Below are positions 33,242 through 46,251 of a DNA stretch of 64,000 nucleotides, piece after piece (within the stretch, counting starts at the first letter, position 1; the number at the start of each line of letters is the position of its first letter). A model generated the notes under the pieces. It had not been told where the DNA came from. It did not search any database and saw nothing but the letters and a program-made list of their open reading frames with translations. The stretch is taken from the NCBI RefSeq assembly GCF_949628265.1, contig NC_088789.1:20329883-20393882 (forward strand), given 5' to 3'. The DNA comes from Cloeon dipterum. Taxonomy: Eukaryota; Arthropoda; Insecta; Ephemeroptera; Baetidae. Position numbers and translations under genes: made by a program.

Positions 33242-36200
33242 CTAATGAGTTGGCTGTGGATATTCATCGGGGCTCAGCACCTCTAGCCACGTCTGAATCA
33301 GTCTTGTCAATTTATCTGCAACGAATAAGAATTAAAATACAATAAATTACAAATCTAAACTCAATTAAATCGTATTACACACCAGTCCACTTTTCCAGAA
33401 AAGGGAACTTGCTTTGTCCGACGATGCAAATGTAGTAGACAGGCACGCCAGTCAGCGTGATCAAAACTCCGATGGCTGCACATCGAACACAAGTGTGAGC
33501 GTTGCTCGTTATTAAAATTGCAAATCATCCCACCTGAGTCGATTGGCTGGTTGTAAGCTGGCACGATGACCAGCAGCGTGCACGCGCACAGGAACAGGAC
33601 CGGCAGCCAGAGCGGCAGGCGGATCGGTCTCGGCAATTCGGGCCGGGTGCGCCGCATGATCAGCATTCCGAGGACGCAGGCACCCACGGTGGCCCACAGG
33701 ATGAAGCTGAAGTAGTTGATCAAGGCGAAGATATCGGCCGACATCAGCATCACCAACGACATACCGCACTACAAATAAAAATTTTTGCGACAAGGGTTTA
33801 TAGCGTCCTTCTGAGAAATTAAATTACTAAAAATGATGGCATAATTTAGTAAATTATATTAGATTACATTTTACTTCCTTTCTTAGTCCGAATTTTTAAA
33901 AAGAAAAATCTAAATTTAGCAATAAATGAGCACAGTTTAAATTAAGATTTTGTTCTAAGCTGCATGGATTTTATTTTGCTGCTTCAGGTAATAAGTTGAG
34001 TATTTTTTCTTTATTAAACTACTGAATTTAGCAGTTCATACTCAATTAAATCAAAATATTTTTCTTTAGAATTTAATTTTTTAATATTTGAAATAAAAGA
34101 AAAATCACTTACTGTGAAGAGAAGTGATGGCACCGGGGTCGACCTCTGGTAGTGGATAAACGAAAAAAATGCTGGGAGCTGCTGTTCTTTAGCACCGGCG
34201 AGGAACAGGCGTCCCGACGTGAAAAGAATTCCATTGACGCCACCGAAAGTGGAGAGGGCTACAAAAACTGGAACTGTCCAAGCGAGTGGTCCAAAGAGTT
34301 TGTTCCCAAATGTCTAAAAAATATGTAAAATTATTAAATCTAGGAATTTTTCATTCTTAGTTTTGTAAGATAGTACCACAGCAACTGCAGGGGAGGAGAG
34401 CATTTCGTCCGGAGACACGACCGCGAGGTACGCCAAATTTGCAAGTACGTAGACCAAAGTAACGATTGGCATGGCGATCCATATTGCGCGAGGTAAATTT
34501 CTTAAACAAATCGATTGAAGCAGAGTTAGAGAGTTAAAGGGCAAATTTATTTAGTTTGTAATAATGTCTGATTTAAATGTCAAAAAGCAGAGTCATGACA
34601 CTGCAGTGGACTAAATGTTAAAATAATTGGCAAAGGTCAATAACGGAGGTTAAACTTCTAGATTAGAAGCAATGTGGAGTTGGAGAGGTGAGATCTATTG
34701 TTCGTCGCTGTTTGAAACGTGATCCAGTAGCAACAATCTCTCGAGCGTGCTTTTATTATAACTGGTACACTAGAACGCGTTTTCCTCAAATAAAGCCAAT
34801 TTTGAGTCAGCGTAGAATAAAAAAGGTGGAACAAAAGTTATCTCTATATATCCGTTTATAAATGTTGAAAGGGTTTTAAAACTATTTGAAGTCATGACTG
34901 ATCCAGTGAGATCTTTTTTAAAAAATCACGTTCAAATACTTATTCAGAAGTCAGAATATACATTCAAGTTTCTGGATTCATCTAGCAACAGAATGCTTCA
35001 AGGTGCAATTTCATTATTCCCAAGTATGTGTAACACACAATTTACTTTACGGCAAATTGCAAATATGCAAATTTGTGCGATGCTTTTGCATTATTCAGCT
35101 AAAAAGTAGGTGGCTAGCCAGTGGCCACACGCGCAACAAGTAGGGCGCTCGGCGAGGGATGATGGTGCAATCAATCTGAGCCACTTGTCGGCTTCAGACG
35201 CAGCACCATTTTCCCCCGTCGGTTTTGTGTTTGCGCAGACACTCGTAAAATCAAGAGAAAAGCCACACTGACGTCACTAGCCACTGAGGAAATCATCAGG
35301 CGCTTTTCAGACATATGGGCATGTAACACAAAAGTTCCATTTGGCTTTGATTTGGCCGAGAATCAGCGACGCAGTATACCGGCGCCGGGGGGTGCGGAGC
35401 AGAAACGGTGCTTAATGAATCGCGCTAATAAATAATGGAGCAGCCGCGCGACTGCGAGAGCGCACAAATTGAATTTCAGATCGCACGAAGAGGCGCGGGT
35501 GGAAGCTACTCTGCGAAATTGGTTTTGAGCGCAGAGAGGAAAACCTTTTTCCTGATAAAAGGATGCTGATTCACCTTTTGTCTGACGGAAGATGAAGCCT
35601 TAAATGTGATTAATGAAGAGAAGGAGGAAATAATCCGTCTTACGTGTTACTGCAAAACATTTGGCATAAATATTTGTATCATTGGTTTGGAAAATACATT
35701 TTTATTTGATATTTACTTTAAAAATTTCGGGAGATTTGATAATGGACAGCAAATTTTGAAAATTTATGTATGAACACCATCCAGATTTTTTGGTACATTG
35801 TTACGGTGGTGTAAAGGTTGAAATTTAAAAGTTTGAAGAAAAATTTCATGCCGTTTTTCATCACATTTTTTATAATTTTAAAAATTGGATTAATTTTCTT
35901 ATTAAGTATTAATTTTTTGAATGTCTCGAAACAGCATTATTTTTATGTATTAGTATGGCATAAAATTTTGCACTAATTGTAAGTGTGTTTAACACGATTA
36001 TAAATTTTCAGGATGTTTCTCGCCTCTTCATTTGTGAGTTACAGAGGTTCAAAGATCGAAAAAAAGGTAATTTTTCAGTTCTCAGCTGAATAACGAGAAA
36101 AAAAATCAAAATTGCACGATCGGTTGATTTTGACACATGCTGGGGGTCATCTCTGAGGTCAGACAAGACCATCAGATCAGATGAGAAATTGAACCCTGGA

Positions 36201-38975
36201 GTCAGGGTAGCCCTCGAGTAAACGATATCATTCAATTCCCACAAGAACTTTCAGAACATGTGCAATTCGACCCTTTGAAAGCCACCAGGGTGCTCAGGAA
36301 ACACCCTGATGTGCTTAAAATCTTGCCCTGAGCACAAAAAAAGCGAAGAGAAACTCGGTATTATATAGAAACTCTCAAAACATTCTAAAATTTCCAATAA
36401 AATATTTTAGATTGAATTTCATTGCGTGAAGATATTTAAAACATCTTGGTGATCTTGCGTAATTTCAAGGGAAGCGACGGTTACGAGAGAAACGTGTGAT
36501 GTGCGTACGCAAGAGGCTGATGAAAATAAAAGAGGGCTTACTTGTATGGGTTTTGCAGCTCGTCTGTGACGAAATTGAGGTAATTCCAGCCGCCGAAAGC
36601 GAAGAGGCCCGAATAGAAGGCGAGGGTGATGGACGTCGCGTCGTATTTCCCTTCGAACGGCTTCTCCAAGTACTCCGTGTGACCTGTTGAGCCAAATTTA
36701 AATGATCGCTCGCTTAATTGATCATGAAATAATTAAGAATGACATCGCGGATCGCGGATCTTGATGCCACAATTGGTATTCCAGACGCTCGGCTCGTCTG
36801 GTGTCGCTTAATTTAATATTCCCTATTACATCAAGGCTTTTAAATGGAATGGAGCTTGAACGCCTTATTTGGTCTGCCAGCATAGACAAGCATTTATTTT
36901 TAGTCCGCGCGCATTCTTCTTTAAATTTATGGTATGGATTGCAGGAGTATGAAATTATTCAGGTTTGAAAAAACCTCTTTACTCTCACGTGTGTGGCTGT
37001 GGTATTTGCGGCTCCAGCCTCTCCTTTATTTGGTTTTCTCCGAAATTTGTCGGTCTTCCCGCCCTCTGCCATGAAGAAAGTAAACCGACACTAAAAATTC
37101 GTCGTTTACTTGCATTTTGGCTTCGCGTTTTTAGAGCATGTGAAAAACAAAACGGGAAATCTGATCGATCGGTCGGTTGGCGGGTAAATTGATCCCTCGT
37201 CAAACATCCTCGACAAAAAGAAACCTCAACATTTTTGAACGGTGCGGCGAGGAAAGTTGGGTTTGGGGACTCACCGCTGAACAAGTGGATGAGACCGGCG
37301 ATGATGATGGCCACCAGAGCAACCAGTTTTCCAGTCGTGAAGACGCTCTGGACACGCATGGCCCAACGCACGCTCAAACAGTTGACGGCCGTCAGCAAGC
37401 CTAAGAATGTTTTATTTCCATAAAAAAATTATTAGTGGAGAAATTCTTCGTAAAGAGCTATTTGACAGTTCAAATTTCGAGATCAAAGCACGTTAAAAGG
37501 AAAAATCCAGCGCCCACGCATTTTTGACGGTCGTGGGTTTATCGTGCAATTAAAAACGCGAAGTGCCTCCAGCTCACCAAGCCGAAATAAGCAAGGCAGA
37601 TGATGGGCTGATAAATGCAGAGGAGAACAATAAAGAAAAGGTCAAAACACACGCCAACTCACACAAGCAAGCGGCGGCGAGCAGGCGGACCGCATTTTCA
37701 GGCGGCGAACATGTCGTGAAGAACGGCTTGGCCGCGTATTGTGCGAACGTCAACGCCACGATGGCCTGCGTCGTCGGTCGAATCACCAAAAGGGCGCACC
37801 ATAACCTGAAAAAAAATTTGGACATTGCCGATGAATGTAATTTATTAAAAAAATGTCAGGGTGCCGTAACACCAAAATGGTCTAAATGTTTCCCGTCATA
37901 TCACCATCTTTATTTTCAAATTATGTTGGTGATGTTGATCAGCAAAATTTTCATGCCAAATGAGTGCTTTCCAGGTTTTTGAAAAGCGCCAAATTGACCA
38001 TGTCTCGGAATCTATTAAAATATAATTTTACCAAACATCTCATTTTAAGGATTTTAAGAAACTTTTTTATGCGAAATTTTCATAACGGTGAATTTTTTGT
38101 TTTTGAAATATTACAGGTCAAAGGTCAAAACACAATTATGGTCAAAATTCAAAATATCATGCTAACGCGAGATCTTGGCCTCTGTTAGTCAGAAATGCAA
38201 AAACTGAATACCGTTTAACTTGTATTGATGCTCCCTGACGAGCTAAAAAGGTTTTAGGGTAGTATAATATAAACCCCTACCATTTTCACCCCTAACTCAA
38301 CCCTGGAATATATTTTTGCAAAATAAAAAATCTCCCCACTTGTAGAGGCGGGGGCTATAAATTCTTAAAAAAGAGTAATAATTTACATTTAGTCTTGGAC
38401 AGATTCTCCAACTGACCTGAGGAAAGCAGGGAGCGGACCGAAAGCTTCGAGGATGTAGGCGTAGTCTCCGCCAGACCTGGTGATGGTGGTGCCCAGCTCA
38501 GCGTAGCACAGGGCGCCGAGCATGGAGAAGACGCCGCTGCCGAGCCACACGAGCAGCGATCCACCGGCGCTGTGCGTCGCCTGGTAGACGCCGGCGGGCG
38601 ACACGAAAATCCCAGAACCCACAATAGTGCCTGCCAAATCGCACGGATCCTTCATAATTTCGGTGTTTTAAATCGGCTTAACGCAAATGGACAAGAAACG
38701 TTAAAGGTTTCTCATCGAGACAAGCTTTTTATCATAATCTTGCTCTTAGAAACATTTTTTAAGATAAAATATAAGGCTTGTAAACAATTGATTTTTTATT
38801 TGTGAAAATATAAAAATTATTTGTTTTTATAAATCATTCGCTCACCGACGATGATGGCGACCCCATTGAACAGGGTGATCTTTCTCTTCAGGTGCACAGA
38901 ATCTGGGTTGTTGGCCGCCGGGTCAGTCTCGTCTTTCGCAGCCACATCCTCCAGCTCCCGTTTTTCAGCGACCAT
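33242..38975 (-). CDS. SLC7 LAT-type amino acid transporter light chain
   Basis: Twelve-pass heteromeric exchanger subunit (SLC7A5/8 group; fly relatives minidiscs and JhI-21) moving large neutral amino acids. Ten coding exons: 38846-38975, 38417-38630, 37663-37805, 37275-37400, 36542-36683, 34377-34500, 34113-34313, 33534-33768, 33383-33475 and 33242-33315, phases consistent, 493 aa. Landmarks: [15 protein letters not shown] (substrate loop of TM1), [41 protein letters not shown] (the Cys that disulfide-links to the SLC3A2 heavy chain), [29 protein letters not shown] then [23 protein letters not shown], and [11 protein letters not shown]. An acceptor lies one base before the ATG, so non-coding first exons are upstream; donors near 39410 and 39888 are candidates. 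Converges on the zinc-finger gene. Confidence 0.95.
35269..35276. promoter_or_regulatory. Palindromic CRE (TGACGTCA) in SLC7 intron
   Basis: Full cAMP-response element octamer inside a GC-rich patch (about 35105-35560) in the 2-kb intron between coding exons 5 and 6 of the SLC7 gene. The patch differs in composition from the intron around it and may be an enhancer or an internal promoter. Function is inferred. Confidence 0.4.
38115..38127 (+). promoter_or_regulatory. Perfect DR1 nuclear-receptor half-site pair
   Basis: AGGTCA, one-base spacer, AGGTCA, in the intron between SLC7 coding exons 2 and 3. DR1 sites are bound by HNF4 and RXR/USP-type receptors. Context is AT-rich intron without other signs of an enhancer. 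Confidence 0.35.
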
Positions 38976-41900
38976 CCTGAAAGTAAAATACACCACGATT
39001 TCCAATATATTTTCCATTTTTTTATAATATTAAAAAAAATGCAGAAATTCTTCTCCTTTAAATTATCCGTTATTTACATAAAAAAATCCAGTTAGATAAA
39101 CAATAGTCAGGAAAGAACCAATGCCTATGTGGTCTCATAAGAGCGCAATCGTGCGTAATGCCTCTGGGATGTTTTTGTTCTGGCCTTGGTACATTTTAAC
39201 GATCGACAACGCCGATTCATCTCGATCTGCTTTCTATTGTCCCAATCGAGAGTACTTGTCACGTGCGTTTGTCGCCGCACAGCTTGCTCGTATGATGCGG
39301 GACCACCAAGTTTCGCGCGAGAACTTGTTCTTGTCAGATCAAATTATCGTGCGCCAAACCACTTTTATAATTCGTTTGAAATTTCTTCTGCTGGAAATTT
39401 GACACTTACTTGATCAGTCTCTTTGTAAAAAGAAACTGCACGCAAAAATAACTTATTTGTTTAGTTTTTTTTTTTTTTTAAATATTTTTACACCCTATGT
39501 TTGTGGAAATTTTGAATTGTTGAGTTATCCATGACCATTCAAGATTTTTTCCCTCATTACCTTGACGATGGGCTCTATCTCTAAAATTTATTTCTTCCCA
39601 AATTCTCACCAGAATTGCTAATTTTAATTGAAAAAAATTGATTTATAAATATCTTGACTAGGTGGTTACGTTGCAGTCTCCAGACAGAAATAGCAGCAAA
39701 ATAATAAGTTTAATTACTTTTTACGCTTAATTTAAATCCAAATAAAATTAGGATAGTTAGAGCCGTTCAAGTTATTTTTCGTGAAAATGTGTCTTACGGG
39801 TAAGAGAAACATTTCAAAAATTTAGTCTCGCTTTGCCGGCTTGCGTAGGTTAAAATAGGACTGCAATGAGCACTAGAACACGCATACCTTGTCACACAAC
39901 CAGTTATTATGCCGGTTCTCAAGTGAATTGTGTTCGCGAGGCGCTTTTTGTGCTGGCTGCACACACACGCTCGTAACTATATTATTTCTCGGATTGCACA
40001 CGTGAGACCAGGAAGGCGCGAGAGCGATCGCGGTCTTGCCTCTGCTCTGCCTGTGGATTCGTGGAAGGAACTGCGCTTTGCCTTTGGTGCCAAAGAGTTG
40101 AAGACGCATCGCCAAAACGCATTGGAAGGAGAGAAAGAGAGGGGTGAGCGAGAGGCAGAGCACTCATGGAGAGGAACAGCACCTCTACGCTGCAATACAT
40201 CATTCACTCTCAAATAGATAAATCTCAATCAGAGTCATCGTAAACTTATATATATTTGTTTATTCTCACTAAAATATCATATAAAAATACATAATATGTT
40301 TGTCAATTATATCACAATAAATGACCTGTCAAAAGGTGAAAAAAGTGAGAAAGGGCACCACATCTGACATGCACCGTGTTAAGACTTAACTCTGGGGAGA
40401 GCAAAGCCGAAGTGGGCCCATCTTTATAATTGTCAATAATAAAAATTGTATTCTTCGAGCTGATTTTATTAAAAATTTAAAAAGAATAAGGGAAATTATT
40501 GTTAGCCGGTTCCGTCACGTTTTTTTCTTATTTGTGTGATAATTCCGTCTCACACTGTCTGTAGTAACACGGTCATTTGCGAACGCTAATACCTACAAGA
40601 CGTCTGGTAAAAACACTTTATTTTGATTTTGCAAGTAATGGCTTTTAAACTCTTGGATTCTTCAATGAAAGATTTTGTTCAGTCATTATTTTGCTCAAGT
40701 CCTTAATGGCTTTGCGAGAACCTCATTTATTTTATTAAACTGATGTTCGCAGAGTTTTAATAACTATATATTATGGACGACATTCACGGAATTTCACCGA
40801 TTTCGTGCAGCTTTCGACCAGATTTGGTGATAAAGTAATCACCCTAATAAATTTAAGGTTTTAGCAGCACTGGTTTTCATTCCCTTTTTAAAATCTCACT
40901 AATTTCAAATGAATATTTTGAATTATATTTCAATTTCCTGTGTGGACATACAATCTTGGAAAAATATCTCATTTCCTCTTGAGATTTAATTGTTCCTTTC
41001 CATCATTTTTTTAAATATGTTTCTCACTTAGGCTTATATTTAACAATCCCTTTTATGGATAAAGTTAGATTTTTTAACCTCGCTTTTCAATGACCAACTT
41101 TATTGTAAGTAAGAGACTGTAAAAAATCATTTCTGTCACTCGTTACACGTCAACCTACTCATTGTCAGCAGTTCATTAAATTTATTATCTATATAATCCC
41201 GCGTAAATCATGTTAATCTGGTGATTTGTATCTTATCGTCATATTTATTTCAGCACGAAGATTTAATTTTTTAGTATTCAAAATACCCACTTGAAATTTT
41301 TAAAACAACTAGCTCGCTTACTAAAAACACGCAGAGCGTTGCGTCATGTCATTCCAGTGTAAAACTCGTGTTTTCCGCTCATCGTACAAATTTCACCCCT
41401 TCACCACAGTCGCTTCAACCCCTCGTTCCTTTCCACGCCCACGTCTGACGAGACAGTGTGACGCCCCTAACAATAAGCTCGCCGGTCAGTCCGCAGGTGC
41501 CGTACTCACCCTGACTGCCCTCCGGCCTTCTCGGCGTTCACTCACCCTGCGAACTAGTCCCTGCGGCGCGGCATTCAAGGGTGCGCGATGCCTCTGCAAC
41601 CTGCGTAGCTCACTCACGTCAGTCAGCGTGGACTGCTCACCCGCCCGCACCCGCACTCACAACAAACACATGACGAGGGGAGGAGGCTCGGCGACTGCAC
41701 TCTCAACGCATGCGTTTCCGCGATTTCGGCGGGGGATACTTTGATAACGCGTGCACCACATGTCACGCCGCACCAGCACCGACAGGCCCCTATAAGGCAG
41801 TTTGGAGTTTTATGGCCTCAATATACTGAGCGTGGCGTCCAAAATAGTATTTTAAAAGCTACTCATATTATTACAAATATGTAGATCTTTTTAAACGATT

Positions 41901-43698
41901 TGTGTTAATGAACAAATTAGCACAGGCTCTTTTCAAAAGAGTATTTTATTCTAAAAGATTTTCACTTACGGCGACTGAAAAAGCATTTTGATTAATTTCT
42001 ATTTTAAAATCTCTGTAATTGACAGCAAAAATTTCAAAAATCCTCAAAATAAAGCATAAATATATATAGTTCATGTTTAAAAAACTTTCCTTTTCCTAAA
42101 TTTCCTCCGGTTGAGGTAAAACCCAAAAGAATCACATAATTATTGAATTTAATTTTTGTCTGTCGTGATACCGTTAAGTGCCAATTTATATCTGATTTTT
42201 AATACTATATCGATTTTAGGAAGTTTGAAAACTTTGTTTTATATTATTCATAAAATAAACAAAGTTTTCATTAGTTATAGAGGTGTGTGTGGATCTCGGA
42301 TATTCTAGACTCTATAAATAGATGAATATCGCATTAAAACAATTCAAAAGATCCAATCACTTTTAGCATTGTGGTGCAAAGAACCTGCAAAGTTGATTAA
42401 ATTTCCTAATTTACAATGGGTCAAAACTTTGTTTGCAGTTTTTTTCACAATATAAATAAATAAAATGATGAAAATCTAATATTTTAAGTAGTTTTTTCCC
42501 ATTGCTACTCGCGGTTTTCCAGAAAATCCTGAAAATAAAAACGGAGAGTAGGTAAAATCTGGTATCCCTGATATTTTATTAAAAAATTAAAACTACAAAA
42601 TTGGTGATTTTCTGTTTTTAGAAATTTGTTTGCGCGCCCTCCAAGCTTCTAATAGTCCGATTTTCATAAACCGCAGACGGCTAAACTTGTCTTAACCTCC
42701 CCTAGATTGCCAGAGTAGTCTAATAGTGTGAATCCTTAAACCCCTTTTTGCGCCTTAAACGTATTATTCGAGTCCTGAATTAGTCTGCCTGTTGAAAAGT
42801 AAAAAAGCCTTCGAATTTTGATTTTACAGCAATTAATTCCCATGATAATTCTCTTATTCTGTGTCATTGTCCTACGATGATTCATCTTGTTGAGAAAATG
42901 AAACAAGGTCAGATTCAGATTTAATTGCGACTGAACCAAAAGGCACAAAAAACACGAAGCAGCTGATGGGGTAAAAAGTGCAGGACCCCCCGCGAATGCC
43001 GTGTGTCTCTTTTCGCGCCTCCTCTTTCTCTCTCATTCGCATTTTCGTGTCGGGGTCTTGTGCTTCAAAATAGGCTCTAGCCGAGTGAGCACCTTTGCAA
43101 AAGCTGCTCTCTTTGAAAAGACGAGCAAAATTTCCAGAGTGATGACTCGCAGGGAATCCGGCCGAGGTTTTCGCAGCCGCCCAACCAGTCGCGGGATCTG
43201 CTGCTGTTGCTGCTGCTGAGAGAGAATCGCAGCAGCCTCTAGCAGAGTGTTTTGTTTTCGAGCGCATGCAAGAAGAAAGAGAGGGCGATGCGACCACCTC
43301 GACGACGCTCTATTTAAATCTGGCGATTTTGCAATTGTGTCAAAATGTTTTGCTCAACGCGCGTTTAACGTGAGTACCTGCGCCCGACTCCTGCGCTCGA
43401 GGCTGGTTCGAGGGAAAGGTCAAAGTTTTCGGCGGCACGTTTCGCCACTGTCCTCGCGCCCCTAGCCGGCAATCGTTGCTTACATGACCCGTGGAACCGT
43501 GAAAATATTGCGAAGCGAAAGCGCCATTTTGCCTGCTTTCCCAGTGCGACAGAGAGCGGGGTGATTAGGTGAAAATCGCTGCTTGTCCGGTTGGCCGCGG
43601 CGCACGGCCGTCTGCCGAAAATTTTGCCACCCTCAGCCGATCCCGTCCGCGCACGTCCTGACCACCATTTCCCTTTGCAGGCGAAAACATCGGTTGTC
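38976..43698. other. Long spacer between SLC7 and MKX genes
   Basis: Divergent intergenic interval of about 4.7 kb. It probably includes SLC7 non-coding first exons (minus-strand donors with exon edges near 39410 and 39888, the latter in a GC-rich patch to about 40200) and the MKX first exon ending at 43369 (AAC|GTGAGT), which joins the acceptor at 43680. A second GC-rich patch at 41340-41760 belongs to no identified gene. A poly-T run lies at 39465-39479 and a CTG run at 43198-43218. Confidence 0.45.
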
Positions 43699-46038
43699 AT
43701 GGTCCACGTAAGGAGGACAAAGAGAGCTAAGGTAAGATGGCTTTGTCGTAATTTCGCAATCGCTTTCTGCCGAATCCGCTCCGAGTCGCAAATTCGGTCC
43801 GATTGGGCCGACTGCGCGGCTGGATTCCGGCCTTTCTCGCCGTGCAACCACCCACGCACTTTCCTCTCACGAAATCGTAACGAGAGGTGTACATTCGAGA
43901 GGGTTGACGGTCACTTACATTATTATTTCAGCCCGCGTCCGCGAAGAAGGCGTCGAGCCAGCCGAGGGGGGAGCAAAGGTTGCGGAAGCAGCCACCGTCG
44001 CCGCTCAGAATGCCTTCAGACAGGGTCCTCAGGGCTCGCAAGGCCAACAGGTATTGACAAGCGAATTTGAATTTTTCATTTTTAGAAATAGCGTATTTTG
44101 AGAACAGCTCCATTTGCCGTCATCTCTTGATGGGATTCGTGGGGCGGCCTCCGAAAAGACTTTTCACCCCAGAAATCAAACGCAAGTTGAAGGACTGGCT
44201 GGTGAAGCGAAGGCGCAACCCTTATCCCACCAGGGAAGAAAAGCAGGCACTGGCAAGAGAGACTGGACTGGAATACAGTCAGGTAAGCAGTTTAAATTAT
44301 GTTTAAAAACGGAGCAGCAAATAAATATTGCGTGATATTGCGAAAGTAATCTTTTAAGGATCAAAAGCTGTGGAATTGTACGGTTTTGAATATTTTTCCC
44401 GGGCTTCTCACCATTTCAGTGCCGTCAAATTGTGCAATTTTAAGCAAAGTGAAGTCTTCCTAAAATGCTAAAACCATCTAAATTAGTAAAGGGCACGTAA
44501 TAATCCGTAAATTTTGCATTGTGTTTGGTGTTAGTTGCCTTTTTTCTAATAGGAATTTTCAGCCCGAGTATATTTCCGGACACTGTAATGAGATTTGCAG
44601 TGAAAAATGTTTTCATGGCGATAGAAAATTACAACCTATAGAAAATTATTCACCTTTTTCAAATAAATTGGCAGCAAAAATATAATATGGATGAATTGTA
44701 TGAAGCTAAAAAACTACAGTTAAAAAACCGTTTAAAAATGCTGTTTCGCATGAAAAACAATCTAAAAATTAAAAATAGGAACAAATGTGTGGGGTGAATT
44801 TAATCATTAAAATGTATGTTCCAATGGCTGCTCCCATAGGCACTAAGATTGTAAAATTTTATAATAAATCAAACATTATGCGCTCTCGTACTTAAAGCAT
44901 AGCTGTTCCGGTCGTGCAGGCCTCATCACCATTGTCCACTGATGGAGTGTCAATTTAATACATTCAAATTAAAGTAGTCGATTTTTTAAATAGTAAAAAG
45001 AAACACCTAAAATAACCATCCCATTTTATTAGTCAGGAAAGTGGAAAAAAATTAAGAAATAATAAAAATGGTTGGTTGCACTGTCATTTTTTTAGTAGAG
45101 ACGAATTGAGATTAAAATTTTCATAGAATTAAATATTTGTGTAAATAAATAAATATATATTTTAAAGATAGCATTTTTAACCTTTCGAGGCTATAACTCT
45201 CTTTTAAATGTACAAGTGTAGCTCATATATGTAAACTTCAAAAGAGATTCCAAACAGAAAAAGGGAAAAATATAAAAAATGATAAGTTTCAAAGCAACGA
45301 GGTGGAAGTCTATTTTAATTAAAATATGGAATATAGGAGTCATGTTTAAAATCAGCGAACAAATGTGCTATTTTGTTGCACGTACATTGGTTTGTCATTT
45401 ATCAATTTACTCCCTTAAAATACTTTTTTTTAAATAAATGTTTTTTAGATTTGCAATTGGTTTGCAAACTGGAGGCGCAAACTGAAAAACGCCGAAGCAG
45501 CTGAGGATCCAGCTGAATCCGACATCTCAATGGACTCGGAGCCTCGAGTGATTTCCTCCTGGGGTCGCAGAATCCTGATCTACAACAACGTCGCAGCCCG
45601 CAACGCGGAGAAAATTCCAGTCAACTGTGGCACGGCGCTTTTAGAGGACAGCGACCAGGAGATGGAACTCTCTTGCGGCAGACTGACAAGTTCCAGTGGT
45701 ATAAATCAAAGTTTTAGTATTTAAATTTATTAAATTAATTCTGTAGACTCGTACAACCCGACTGTGATTGACCACTGTTACTCAATGACCCCGATGATGG
45801 TCAGCGAGATGGATAAGAATGGCAACTACTGCAGGAGCAATAGCAACAAACAGTGGATCTGGAATCTGCAAGACGCGGACAAAACCAGGCCAAACAGTGG
45901 TAATGCTGATTTATTGAAATAAATCCCAAATTTTAACCGCAATGCGCCACAGATACGGAAATGGAGGACGCAGAGGCTCCGCACCGAGAAGCCGAGATCG
46001 AAGCAGCCGTGGTGTTGGCGACGTTAGGAACCGCTTAG
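43699..46038 (+). CDS. MKX: Mohawk-type TALE homeobox protein
   Basis: Homeodomain transcription factor of the Mohawk/Iroquois-related TALE group. Exons 43699-43731, 43932-44050, 44108-44282, 45449-45698, 45747-45899 and 45953-46038 keep phase and give 271 aa. The atypical homeodomain spans about residues 68-126: RPPKRLFTPEIKRKLKDWL, RRRNPYPTREEKQALA (the PYP loop extension), then ICNWFANWRRKLKN as recognition helix with Asn51 and Arg53 kept. Downstream, SSWGRRILIYNNVAARNAE corresponds to the Mohawk-specific W-RI-LYN-NAE block, and the C-terminal EIEAAVVLATLGTA to the Mohawk EI-AA-AL-NLA box, both thought to be repressor motifs. It is much shorter than vertebrate MKX (about 350 aa). The 1.2-kb intron inside the homeodomain lies just before ICNWF. 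The first coding exon is only 11 codons. Confidence 0.9.
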
Positions 46039-46251
46039 ATTTCGTTTTGTGATCACAAGAAACTCTCGCAAGGCTGATTTTAATAGAAATTTGTATTTTT
46101 CGAGGCGAAATCTCCCGACGTTAAGTTTTCGGAACAAAAAACGTATTTAAATCAATAGTGACTGGATGAATAAAATCAAAAATGTTATTTACCACAGTAA
46201 TAGTTTCATTTTTTTTACATCTCAACTATTTAAACTCATAATCAAATGTCT

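Noticed and set aside
34560-35100. AT-rich stretch in an SLC7 intron suspected to be a decayed transposon
   Set aside because: Short frames there (for example 34894-35109) show no transposase motif, and no terminal repeats were found.
37563-37982. 139-codon plus-strand frame over SLC7 exon 3
   Set aside because: Antisense to a coding exon whose reading joins its neighbours perfectly in phase.
41346-41744. 132-codon frame in the SLC7-MKX spacer
   Set aside because: Composition reflects the GC-rich island; no motifs or splice context.
43365-43859. 164-codon minus-strand frame over the MKX 5' region
   Set aside because: Lies in GC-rich promoter and UTR sequence where stops are rare; no family features and no splice partners.
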